DNA of 64,000 nucleotides from Polycyclovorans sp002706265 (GTDB lineage: Bacteria; Pseudomonadota; Gammaproteobacteria; Nevskiales; Nevskiaceae), in NCBI GenBank assembly GCA_963973915.1, contig CAXBBM010000006.1, forward strand, positions 124,001 through 188,000, written 5' to 3'. Below, one piece after another: positions 1-7,653 of the stretch. A model generated the notes under the pieces. That model was not told where the DNA came from. It saw only the letters and a program-made list of their open reading frames with translations, and did not search any database. A program made the translations under genes and the position numbers. Numbering within the stretch: the first letter of the stretch is position 1; each line of letters begins with the position of its first letter.

Positions 1-2
1 TG

Positions 3-668
3 GATGCGCTGGGCAAGGCGCTGGCCACGCCCAAGCGACCGTTGGCGGTGATTGTCGGTGGCTCGAAGGTGTCGACCAAACTCGATCTGCTGAAAACCCT
101 GGCCGACAAGGCCGACCAGCTCATCATCGGCGGCGGCATTGCCAACACCTTTTTGGCCGCCATCGGCAAGCCCGTCGGCAAGAGCCTCTACGAGCCCGAC
201 ATGCTCGATACGGCGCGCGAGATTCTGGCGACCATCCGCGCCCGCGGCGGCGACATTCCCATGCCGCTCGACGTGGTCGTGGCCCCCGAGTTCAGCAACG
301 AAGCACACGCCGAAGTGCGCCTGGTCGATGACGTGGAAGCCGACGAGATGATTCTCGACATCGGCCCCAGAACCCGCGCCACACTGGCCGGCCTGCTGAA
401 AAACTGCGGCACCATCGTCTGGAACGGCCCGGTGGGCGTGTTCGAGTACGACAGCTTCGCCGCGGGCACCAAGGCCCTGGCGCTGGCCATCGCCGAATCC
501 GATGGCTTCTCGCTGGCCGGGGGCGGCGACACCCTGGCCGCCATCGACAAATTCGGAGTCGCCGACCGCATCAGCTACATCTCCACCGGTGGCGGCGCGT
601 TCCTGGAGTTTCTGGAAGGCAAGACGCTGCCCGCAGTGGCCGCCTTGGCCCAGCGCGCGGCGGGTTGA
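3..668 (+). CDS. pgk: Phosphoglycerate kinase, C-terminal part (5' end outside window)
   Basis: Glycolytic enzyme that transfers phosphate from 1,3-bisphosphoglycerate to ADP. The frame is open from the first base of the window, so only about the C-terminal 220 residues are present and the N-terminal domain lies upstream. Recognisable family blocks are AVIVGGSKVSTK, the nucleotide-domain stretch IGGGIANTFL, the segment WNGPVGVFE and the C-terminal GGGDTLAAIDKFG glycine motif that binds ADP phosphates. The stop is TGA at 666-668. The following 310 bases hold no gene, and no strong terminator hairpin with a T-run was found directly after the stop. Confidence 0.97.
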   Translation, partial: DALGKALATPKRPLAVIVGGSKVSTKLDLLKTLADKADQLIIGGGIANTFLAAIGKPVGKSLYEPDMLDTAREILATIRARGGDIPMPLDVVVAPEFSNEAHAEVRLVDDVEADEMILDIGPRTRATLAGLLKNCGTIVWNGPVGVFEYDSFAAGTKALALAIAESDGFSLAGGGDTLAAIDKFGVADRISYISTGGGAFLEFLEGKTLPAVAALAQRAAG

Positions 669-977
669 GGGTTCGCGGGGTTTTTATCGCCCCGGTGCCC
701 ACGCACCAGCCGACGGGTTGCCTCTCGTAGATACCGTCTTGGCTGTCAACTCATTTTCGATACGAGTGCGGGGTTGTAGTCGGTCTGGTGCGTGGGCACC
801 AGCAGGCGACACCCCTCCCGGCGGCCCGCGGCCGCCGCGGTTTGGCTACCCAAGCAAAGCCGTCGTGGCAGCAGTTCGTCGCGACGCGCGCTGACCGTGT
901 GGAAACCAAGGCCCTTTGGGTCGTAGCCAGCAGCCAGCCCCGGTCTGCACCTGGGTACTCGCAGCCGAATCACGGCC
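669..977. other. Intergenic region, no gene (669-977)
   Basis: A 309-base gap between the convergent pgk and cysQ genes. It contains the inverted REP-like pair. The right half, about 801-960, is GC-rich with a partial dyad around GGTTTGGCTACCCAAGCAAAGCC-like sequence. Short frames here lack start signals and recognisable domains, so I treat the gap as non-coding, perhaps a genome-specific repeat. I see no tRNA or small-RNA signature. Confidence 0.5.
694..800. repeat. Inverted pair of REP-like hairpins
   Basis: CTGGTGCGTGGGCACC at 785-800 is the exact reverse complement of 694-709. The match continues outward with CCGAC (710-714) against GTCGG (779-783) across one bulged base. Each arm can also fold alone: at 785-802 CTGGTGC and GCACCAG pair around a GTGG loop. 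Two head-to-head units in a non-coding gap look like a bacterial interspersed mosaic element. No second copy was noticed in the window, so the repeat nature is inferred from form only. Confidence 0.6.
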
Positions 978-1748
978 TCACGGTTGCCCGGTGACCAGAA
1001 ACTCCGGGTTGATCAGGGATTCGTTCTGGTTGTAGCGCAATGGCGTGCGCTCGGCCAGCGACAGCACCGCGCCGCCGGCTTCTTCGACCACACACTGCGC
1101 GGCGGCGGTGTCCCACTCGGAGGTTGGCCCCAGGCGCGGATACAGGTCGGCCTCGCCGGCCGCGATGAGGCAGAACTTGAGCGAGCTGCCGCGCGACATC
1201 ACCTCATGCGGCGGCAGGGCGTCGAGCCAGGCCTGGGTGCGGGCGTCGCGATGCGAGCGGCTGGCGAGCACGGTGGGCCGCGCGGGTGGCGGGCGGGTCT
1301 GAATCGGCGCGCTGGCGCCTTCACGGATGCGGGTGGCACCGGCGCCACGCGCGGCGGCGTAGGTCTCGGCGAGCACCGGCGCGTGCACCACGCCGAGCAC
1401 CGGGGCGCCATCGACGATCAGCGCCACATTCACGGTGAACTCGCCGTTGCGCTTGACGAACTCGCGCGTGCCGTCCAGCGGATCGACCAGCCAGTAACGT
1501 GACCATTGACGGCGGGTCTCGAAGGGCAGCACCGCGCCTTCTTCAGAAAGCACGGGAATGTTGGGCCACGCGGCGGCGAGCGCGGCGGCGATGTGCCGGT
1601 GAGCACGCAGGTCGGCCTGGGTGAGCGGCGAATCGTCCCCCTTGTGCTCGACGCTGAAATCCTGCCGGTAGACGTCCAGAATATGGCGACCCGCGCCTTC
1701 GCAGATGTGGATCACTTCCGGCAACCATTGAGCCCATTCAGATGACAC
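978..1748 (-). CDS. cysQ: 3'(2'),5'-bisphosphate nucleotidase CysQ
   Basis: Mg-dependent phosphatase of the inositol monophosphatase fold that converts PAP (3'-phosphoadenosine 5'-phosphate), a by-product of sulfate assimilation, to AMP. At 256 residues it has the usual family length. Visible metal-site motifs are LSEEG (about residue 67), DPLDGTREF (about 87-95) and the C-terminal WDTAAAQCVVEEAGG block. The ATG at 1746-1748 is divergent from the nucleotidase gene that follows. It fits functionally with cysI, cysB and cysG found 45 kb further on. Confidence 0.93.
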   Translation of the reverse strand: MSSEWAQWLPEVIHICEGAGRHILDVYRQDFSVEHKGDDSPLTQADLRAHRHIAAALAAAWPNIPVLSEEGAVLPFETRRQWSRYWLVDPLDGTREFVKRNGEFTVNVALIVDGAPVLGVVHAPVLAETYAAARGAGATRIREGASAPIQTRPPPARPTVLASRSHRDARTQAWLDALPPHEVMSRGSSLKFCLIAAGEADLYPRLGPTSEWDTAAAQCVVEEAGGAVLSLAERTPLRYNQNESLINPEFLVTGQP

Positions 1749-1771
1749 AGTCCACCTCTTCCGATGCGTGC

Positions 1772-2455
1772 ATGAAGAACGCCGCGAGTCTAGGGGATGC
1801 CCAAGTCGACGGGTCGCAGGTAGACCTGGTCATGCTCGACATGGACGGCACCATTCTGGACCTCGCCTACGACAATTACTTTTGGCGCACCCTGGTGTTC
1901 GAGCGTTATGCAGCGCTGCACGGCATCAGTCGCGACGAGGCCGATGCCCGCCTGTTGCCGGAGTTCATCGCCACCCAGCACACGCTGCCGTGGTACTGCA
2001 CCGACCATTGGAGCCGGGTGACCGGGCTCGACATGCTGGTGCTCAAGGCTGAAATTCGCGAGCGCATCCGGCCCCTGCCGGGCGCGGTGGCGTTTCTCGA
2101 CGCGGTGCGCGCCAGCGGCCGCGGGCTGTGGCTGGTGACCAATGCGCATCCCGACACCTGGCGATTGAAGCTGTCACACACGGGCCTGCAGCCGCGGTTC
2201 GACCGCATCGTGTCGTCGCATGAGTTTGGCGCCCCCAAAGAGCACCTGGCCTTCTGGCGCGGCCTGCGTGCGGCGCATGCGTTCGACCCGGCCCGGACCC
2301 TGTTCGTGGACGACTCCAAGGCGGTGCTCGACGCCGCGCGGGCCTACGGCATTGGTCAGGTCATCGGCATTCGTCACCCCGATCACAGCGCGCCGCCGCG
2401 GCCGGTGGAGGGGCACGACACGGTGGATGCCTTGGCCCATCTGACGCTGGACTGA
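1772..2455 (+). CDS. yrfG: HAD-family IMP/GMP nucleotidase (YrfG-like)
   Basis: Haloacid-dehalogenase-type phosphatase. The catalytic motif I, DMDGTI, lies near residue 21 of the chosen start; motif II is VTNAHP and motif IV is VDDSKAVL. The cap stretch DNYFWRTLVFERYAALHGIS matches the YrfG/GMP-IMP 5'-nucleotidase subgroup, which dephosphorylates purine mononucleotides. An upstream in-frame ATG at 1742 would overlap the divergent cysQ start, so ATG 1772 (227 residues) is preferred. Exact substrate preference cannot be read from sequence. Confidence 0.85.
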   Translation: MKNAASLGDAQVDGSQVDLVMLDMDGTILDLAYDNYFWRTLVFERYAALHGISRDEADARLLPEFIATQHTLPWYCTDHWSRVTGLDMLVLKAEIRERIRPLPGAVAFLDAVRASGRGLWLVTNAHPDTWRLKLSHTGLQPRFDRIVSSHEFGAPKEHLAFWRGLRAAHAFDPARTLFVDDSKAVLDAARAYGIGQVIGIRHPDHSAPPRPVEGHDTVDALAHLTLD

Positions 2456-2496
2456 GGAGGTGGCCGGCAGGCCCAGACCCTGTCCGGACCGAGACG

Positions 2497-3582
2497 CTAG
2501 CCCGGCCGCGACCCGTCCGGCATCAGGCCGCAGCCGCGCAGCAGCCGCTGCCAGGCCAGGGTGTGGCGCTGCCTTGCGTCTGCCAGGTCGGCCCAGAGGC
2601 TGCCGGGCGCGGTGGACAGCGCACGTTGCGCGTAGCGCTCAAAGGCGGCCGGCGCCTCTGCCGGCGCCGCCGCCAGCAGGGGCGCCACGGCGTTGTGCTG
2701 CGCCGCACCCTCGCGATGCAGGGCCGCCAGATAGGGCTGCAGGCGCCCCGCGTACACCTGATAGAACACCGTCTCGAAGATCCGGGCCTTCGGATTGGGC
2801 AGCGCCTGCGGACAGAGGCGTTGCAGGTTCACGGCTTCGAGCGCCTCGGCCGCCGCCTCAAGCGTGGCCGTCATCTGGCCCGCCGCGCGCACCCAGCCGC
2901 CGCCATAGGGCGCGCTGCGCAGGGTCTGCAACGCCGACTCGATGTCGTCGAGGGCCACGCCATCGGGCGGATCATCGAACTGACGTGCGGGGGCTGCCAG
3001 CGTCGCAAAGGCTCTGACTGGGGCCTGCGCCGCGGCATCGGGCAGCGCGGCCGCGGCTGAAAAGTAGCGGGCGAACTCGTCGCTTGCCCAGGTCGCGGCC
3101 CACCACGCCAAGGGCCGCGTGGCGGCCTTGACGGCACGCAGCGGCGCAATGTGCTCCAGCAGCGCCGCGTCGTCTGCGTCCAGCGCGTCCTGGTCGGCCA
3201 GCCACGCGTGGCACCGCGCCAGGCGATGCCCGAAGCGGAACTCATAGTCCAGACGCCGGGTGGCCGGCCAGTAGCCCCGGCCCATGATGCTGTTGCGCTC
3301 GGCGATGAGCTGGGTGAGGTTGCAACGCTGGAAATCGGTCAGGTCGAGCAGGCGGGCGCGCACCTCCGGCAGCGGCAGGTGGCGGTCCCGGGCGCGCGGG
3401 TAGGGCAGCGGCGCGGCCTGGGGCAGCACGATCGGCTGGCCGGTGATGCGCGCCACCCGTGCGGTGTAGTCGGCCATCATCGCCTCCGGCCCCTGGCGGC
3501 AGGCGCTCACCAGCATGGCAGCGCACACGGCGATGAGGCGCAGCGCGGGTCGTTGTCTGGGGCTGAAGAGGGTGCGGCGCAC
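2497..3582 (-). CDS. DUF3080 family lipoprotein
   Basis: A predicted lipoprotein of unknown function. The N-terminus has arginines, then a hydrophobic stretch ending in the lipobox LVSAC, so the mature protein should be acylated at that cysteine. The segment FQRCNLTQLIAERNSIMGRG followed by LDYEFRFGHRLARC is typical of DUF3080, a gammaproteobacterial family. I chose GTG at 3582, giving a signal peptide of about 27 residues. A TTG at 3615 is also in frame but has no proper ribosome site and sits against the preceding terminator. Neighbouring transcription units give no clue to its role. Confidence 0.78.
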   Translation of the reverse strand: MRRTLFSPRQRPALRLIAVCAAMLVSACRQGPEAMMADYTARVARITGQPIVLPQAAPLPYPRARDRHLPLPEVRARLLDLTDFQRCNLTQLIAERNSIMGRGYWPATRRLDYEFRFGHRLARCHAWLADQDALDADDAALLEHIAPLRAVKAATRPLAWWAATWASDEFARYFSAAAALPDAAAQAPVRAFATLAAPARQFDDPPDGVALDDIESALQTLRSAPYGGGWVRAAGQMTATLEAAAEALEAVNLQRLCPQALPNPKARIFETVFYQVYAGRLQPYLAALHREGAAQHNAVAPLLAAAPAEAPAAFERYAQRALSTAPGSLWADLADARQRHTLAWQRLLRGCGLMPDGSRPG

Positions 3583-3624
3583 GGCGCTTGGGGGGTGTCC
3601 GGTGGGTGCCGCCAACCCTAACGA

Positions 3625-3651
3625 AAAAGGCCGACATGACGTCGGCCTTTT
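3625..3651 (-). terminator. Rho-independent terminator of the FKBP gene
   Basis: A perfect 11-bp stem, AAAAGGCCGAC / GTCGGCCTTTT, around a 5-base loop, followed on the minus strand by a T-run. It lies 19 bases past the stop of the FKBP isomerase gene and just before the DUF3080 lipoprotein gene. Confidence 0.93.
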
Positions 3652-3669
3652 GGGCGAAGCGGCGCGCGA

Positions 3670-4413
3670 TCAGCCTTCGGGCTGGTCGGCCTCGGCCTCT
3701 TCGATGCTGAGCAACTCGACTTCGAACACCAGGGTTTCATTGGGGCCGATGCGGTTGCCCGCGCCCCGCTCACCGTAGGCCAGCGATGCGGGAATGACGA
3801 ACTTGTACTTGGCACCGGGACTCATCAGCTGAACACCCTCGGTCCAGCCGGCAATGACGTTGCCCAGCGGGAAGGTGACGGGTTCGCCACGGCTGTACGA
3901 GCTGTCGAACTCGGTGCCGTCGATCAGCGTGCCGCGGTAGTGCACGGTGACGCGATCTTCGGCGGAGGGCTTGTCGCCTTCGGCCGGCGTCAGCACTTCG
4001 TACTGCAGGCCAGAGTCGGTTTCGGTCACGCCGTCGCGCTTGGCGTTTTCGGCCAGAAACTTCTCGCCGGCTTCCTTGGCGACCTTGGCGCGTTCGCCGA
4101 CGGCCTTGGCCTGGGAGGCCTGAATCCGCTCGGCGGCGGAGTTCTTGATCTCTTCGCGGGCAACGTCGTCGAGCTTGAGCTCGCGACCCTCAAAGGCGTC
4201 GTCGAGGCCGGCCTTGAGCGCGTCAATGTCAATTTCATCGCGCACCGGGGCCAGCGACTCGCCCAGATCAACGCCAATGGCATAACCAAAGCGCGCCGCG
4301 TCGTCTTCGAGATCAACCGACTCGGCGGGGGCGGCGCCCTTGTTGCAGGCGGCCAGCCCCAGGGTCAGGAGCGCCATCGCGGGCAGTGAAAGTTTGCGAG
4401 CTGAGAAGACCAT
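3670..4413 (-). CDS. fkpA: FKBP-type peptidyl-prolyl cis-trans isomerase, lipoprotein (Mip/FkpA-like)
   Basis: Envelope proline isomerase and chaperone. The 247-residue product has a signal peptide with lipobox LAAC near residue 23, suggesting a membrane-anchored periplasmic form. An alpha-helical FKBP_N dimerisation domain follows (about 35-130, starting RFGYAIGVDLGESL). The catalytic FKBP domain covers about 135-237, with VTVHYRGTLIDGTEFDSS, GWTEGVQLM and IPASLAYGERG. The ATG at 4413 is preceded by AAGGA. The gene ends in a strong terminator. The lipobox makes it more Mip-like than the soluble E. coli FkpA. Confidence 0.93.
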   Translation of the reverse strand: MVFSARKLSLPAMALLTLGLAACNKGAAPAESVDLEDDAARFGYAIGVDLGESLAPVRDEIDIDALKAGLDDAFEGRELKLDDVAREEIKNSAAERIQASQAKAVGERAKVAKEAGEKFLAENAKRDGVTETDSGLQYEVLTPAEGDKPSAEDRVTVHYRGTLIDGTEFDSSYSRGEPVTFPLGNVIAGWTEGVQLMSPGAKYKFVIPASLAYGERGAGNRIGPNETLVFEVELLSIEEAEADQPEG

Positions 4414-4456
4414 GGAACGTCCTTGAAAATTTCAGTGATGAGGTGTGAGGGTGGGT

Positions 4457-4476
4457 GGGGTCGGAGTGACGACCCC
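4457..4476. other. Hairpin without T-run between plsB and the FKBP gene
   Basis: GGGGTCG and CGACCCC form a 7-bp stem around GAGTGA. It lies after the plsB stop and before the FKBP start, both on the minus strand. There is no T-run on either side, so it may stabilise the plsB mRNA end or act with Rho rather than terminate alone. Confidence 0.4.
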
Positions 4477-4498
4477 GCGTGATTGGGTGCGCGGCAGT

Positions 4499-7015
4499 CT
4501 AAACAGTCTCTGCCGATGCCGCCGAGCCGGCCGTTGCCGGGCGCCGTCGCGACAGCAGTTGGGCCAGGGTCTGCCGTGCGTCATCAGACAAGAATTCGAG
4601 CGCACGTTCGGCGGTGGCATGAATGTCGGGCGAGATGCGCAGGCCCTCATCGCCCTCAGAAGTGAGCAGCCCGACCGAAATCAGCGTGGTCAGGTAGCCG
4701 CGGAACAGCGTTGAATCGAAGAACTCGGGCGCGTCCCGCCCGGTGAGCAGCGCCATGCGCTCGGCCAGCAGCCGCGAGTGCTCCTCGATGGCTGCGCGTG
4801 ACACGGGCAGTTCGCGCTTTGCCTCGGTGGCCAGCAGCAGGGTGGTGATGCAGTAGCGCTCCAGGGTTTCGCCCATGACCCGGCCCAGCATCGACAGAGT
4901 GGAGAACGCCGGCTGGGCCACCGACGGGCGCACCAGCCAGGTTGCGTCTTCCGGGTCACGCGACAGCAGGCCGAGCTGCACCAGGACGGCGATGGTCTGT
5001 CGCGTGATGGCATCGATGCCGTCAACCGGCCACGGCAGGAAGAACTCATTTCTCAGAAATGGATACAGCGCCTGCACGCTGCTCAGCACCGAATCTTCGG
5101 GCATGGCGCCACGGGTGCGGAACAGGTTGGCGATCAGGCCCGGCATGGCCAGCAGGTGCTGAATGTTGTTGCGGTTGTAGGTCATGGCCACCGCCGCCTT
5201 GCCGGTGACCCCGTAAATGTCGCCCCAGCGATGCTTGACCTGCGCGATGCCGGCAATCGGCACGGCCCATTCCAGCACCGCGGTGGGCGAGGTCTCGGGA
5301 ACCAGCTGGTCCGGCCCCACCGGCACGCCCTTGATCAGCCAGATGAGATGGCCAATCTGCTCGATGAACTCATCACGCGACACGGCGCGTTGCGGGGCGG
5401 CCAGCAGCGCCACCGCCGCCAGGCCGTTGGCATTGGCCACGGCGCCGGCGTTGATGCGCCGCGCGTTTTCGAGGCCGAGCTGCTGCACGAACTTGTTGAA
5501 GCCGACGGGCTTTTCGCTGCCGTCGGGCGTCATGATCTCGCGCCAGCCCGGCAACGCCGCATCGGCGGCATCCTGCAGCCGGAAGGGCTCGCCGAAGTTG
5601 ATGTAGGCCTTGCCGTATTGCCGCGACAGAATGGTGCCGGCCTTCAGCAGCCCTTCGGCAGACTCCTTGCGCTTGGTCGCGCCGCGCAGTTCCTTGGCGT
5701 AGCTGCCCACTTCCCACACCCGGTCGTAGCCGATGTAGACCGGCACCACGGCCACCTTGCGCGCCCGCTGCCGCAGGCTGGCCTCGACCACCATCGACAA
5801 CAGCCCGGTCTTGGGCGGCAACAGGCGTCCGGTGCGGCTGCGGCCGCCTTCGGGGAAGAACTCGATGGGGTAGCCACGGCGGATCAGCGCGTCCACATAG
5901 GCGCGAAACACGCTGCTGTAGATGCGATCGCCCGAGAAACTGCGGCGCATGTAGAAGGCGCCAGCGCGCCGCAGGATGGCGCCCGCCGGCCAGAAATTGA
6001 GGTTCACCCCCGCCGCGATGTGTGGCGGCACCAGGCCCGCGTGGTACAGGGTGTAGCTCACCAGCAGATAGTCGGCATGACTGCGGTGGCAGGGCATGTA
6101 GATGATTTCGTGGTCCTGCGCCCAGTCGCGCACGCGGGACAGGCCCTGCGTCTCGATGGCCCTGAACACGCGTTTGAAGACGATGCCGCCCAGCACCTTG
6201 TCGAGAATCCTCAGCGTGATGGTCGAGTAATCCGCCGCAATCTCATTGGCGTAGCGGCGTGCCCGGGTCATGGCCGCGCTGCGCGTCAGTTTGCCGTTGC
6301 GGGTGGCGTCGTCGATGGCGCTCAAGACGCCCGGCCGCTGCAACAGGTCGTCGATGACCACGCGCCGCGGCAGCAGTGACGGCCCCAGCGCCGCCGTGCG
6401 GGCGCGCAGAAAATGGAAGTGCAGCGCGCGGGTCAGCTTGCGCTGTCCCAGCGCCGGTGTCGGCGCCGCATCGAAATACTCGCGAAACGCGATGGGGCGG
6501 CCGAAGTTGGCCAGCACGTTGCGGCCGTTGGCGAACATGATCAGCAGCTTGCGCAAGCGCCCGGCCTGCACGCTGTCGGAAAACAACAGGCGAAACCAAC
6601 TGGTCTCGGAGCCGGGGTCGCGGCCCCAGAAGATCGACACGGGAATCACCTGCGCGTCGAACTCGGGCATGCCGGCGGCGGTTTCGATCAGCGTGGACAG
6701 GCTCGATGCCTTGCGTCGTTCTTCCAGCAGCACCGGCATGTACAGCACGCCGGTACGGTCAATGTCGGGCACATGGCGCCCGGTGCGGCTGGGGCTGGGC
6801 AGGCCCATGTCGCGGCAGATGCGCTCCAGCACGAACAGGTCGGTCCAGTCGCGCGTGGCCAGCACGTACACCACCGGGCGTGCGGGGTCCAGGGCCATCT
6901 CGCCGACCAGCGGCGCAGGCGCCGCGCGGTAACGGATGTACGCGTTGATCGGCCGGAACGACAGCCACGCCATGCTGTAGAGCAGGCGAAAGAGCCACTG
7001 GCCGATTTGTCTCAA
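4499..7015 (-). CDS. plsB: Glycerol-3-phosphate 1-O-acyltransferase
   Basis: Inner-membrane enzyme that puts the first acyl chain on glycerol 3-phosphate from acyl-ACP or acyl-CoA, starting phospholipid synthesis. At 838 residues it is full length. Acyltransferase block I is HRSHAD (HX4D, about residue 305), and block III is FFPEGGRSRTGR (about 380). The large N-terminal extension (LDPARPVVYVL) and a long helical C-terminal part are typical of PlsB rather than PlsC/PlsY. The start is TTG at 7015, preceded by AAGGGGG. PlsB is mainly gammaproteobacterial and supports that assignment. Confidence 0.96.
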   Translation of the reverse strand: MRQIGQWLFRLLYSMAWLSFRPINAYIRYRAAPAPLVGEMALDPARPVVYVLATRDWTDLFVLERICRDMGLPSPSRTGRHVPDIDRTGVLYMPVLLEERRKASSLSTLIETAAGMPEFDAQVIPVSIFWGRDPGSETSWFRLLFSDSVQAGRLRKLLIMFANGRNVLANFGRPIAFREYFDAAPTPALGQRKLTRALHFHFLRARTAALGPSLLPRRVVIDDLLQRPGVLSAIDDATRNGKLTRSAAMTRARRYANEIAADYSTITLRILDKVLGGIVFKRVFRAIETQGLSRVRDWAQDHEIIYMPCHRSHADYLLVSYTLYHAGLVPPHIAAGVNLNFWPAGAILRRAGAFYMRRSFSGDRIYSSVFRAYVDALIRRGYPIEFFPEGGRSRTGRLLPPKTGLLSMVVEASLRQRARKVAVVPVYIGYDRVWEVGSYAKELRGATKRKESAEGLLKAGTILSRQYGKAYINFGEPFRLQDAADAALPGWREIMTPDGSEKPVGFNKFVQQLGLENARRINAGAVANANGLAAVALLAAPQRAVSRDEFIEQIGHLIWLIKGVPVGPDQLVPETSPTAVLEWAVPIAGIAQVKHRWGDIYGVTGKAAVAMTYNRNNIQHLLAMPGLIANLFRTRGAMPEDSVLSSVQALYPFLRNEFFLPWPVDGIDAITRQTIAVLVQLGLLSRDPEDATWLVRPSVAQPAFSTLSMLGRVMGETLERYCITTLLLATEAKRELPVSRAAIEEHSRLLAERMALLTGRDAPEFFDSTLFRGYLTTLISVGLLTSEGDEGLRISPDIHATAERALEFLSDDARQTLAQLLSRRRPATAGSAASAETV

Positions 7016-7146
7016 CGGACCCCCTTACAGATGATCGTTCTCGCGCAGTGCGCGCTCACATTTTCCGGGGACTCTGCAACACTTCGACCCTCGTCGCGGG
7101 TGCGGCGTCTCCCGTACTGATTCCAGCCAGGTAGCGTGACCTGTTC

Positions 7147-7653
7147 ATGAAAAGTGTAAACGAAGCAACCCCTACGCCTGAGGACAAAGAGCGTCAGCAA
7201 TTGCGCGAAGCCTCGGCACGTCTGACGCGTGTGCGGTCTCTGACCCACTGGCTCGACAACGCGATTCGCGTGCCCGGCACGCAAATTCGGTTTGGCATTC
7301 AGCCGATCATCGGGCTGGTGCCGGTGATTGGCGACGTGATCGGGCTGCTGCTGACCGGGTTCGTGATTGTGCAGGCATGGCTGATTGGCGCGCCCAGGTC
7401 GCTGCTGGGGCGCATGGTGACCATCGCCATCGCCGATTTCTTCATCGGCCTGGTGCCGGTGGTCGGCGATGTGGGCGATGTCGTCTTCAAGGCCAACACG
7501 CGCAACCTCAAGTTGCTGGAAACCCATCTCGACGCCCGGCTGACCCCGCCGCCGCCGCCGCCGCGTCGCGGCCGTTGGGTGGTGCTGGCGCTGCTGGGCG
7601 CGGCAGCGGTGTGGGGGTTGGTGGCAGCCGTGGCCTGGTGGTCACAGCGGTGA
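7147..7653 (+). CDS. DUF4112 membrane protein
   Basis: A 168-residue protein of unknown function. Near residues 37-55 and 95-110 it has two related segments (RFGIQPIIGLVPVIGDVIG and DFFIGLVPVVGDVGDVVFKANTRN), the internal repeat typical of DUF4112. A third hydrophobic helix sits at the C-terminus (about 145-165), after a run of prolines and arginines. Its stop codon overlaps the GTG start of the patatin gene, so the two are translationally coupled and may act together at the membrane. Confidence 0.85.
   Translation: MKSVNEATPTPEDKERQQLREASARLTRVRSLTHWLDNAIRVPGTQIRFGIQPIIGLVPVIGDVIGLLLTGFVIVQAWLIGAPRSLLGRMVTIAIADFFIGLVPVVGDVGDVVFKANTRNLKLLETHLDARLTPPPPPPRRGRWVVLALLGAAAVWGLVAAVAWWSQR

Noticed and set aside
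1742..1771. Upstream ATG for the nucleotidase gene
   Set aside because: It would overlap the divergent cysQ start; ATG 1772 fits better.
5156..6379. Long open frame (407 codons) antisense to plsB
   Set aside because: The product is low-complexity, rich in Arg, His, Gly and Ala, with no domain; plsB on the other strand is certain. Codon bias in high-GC DNA explains it.
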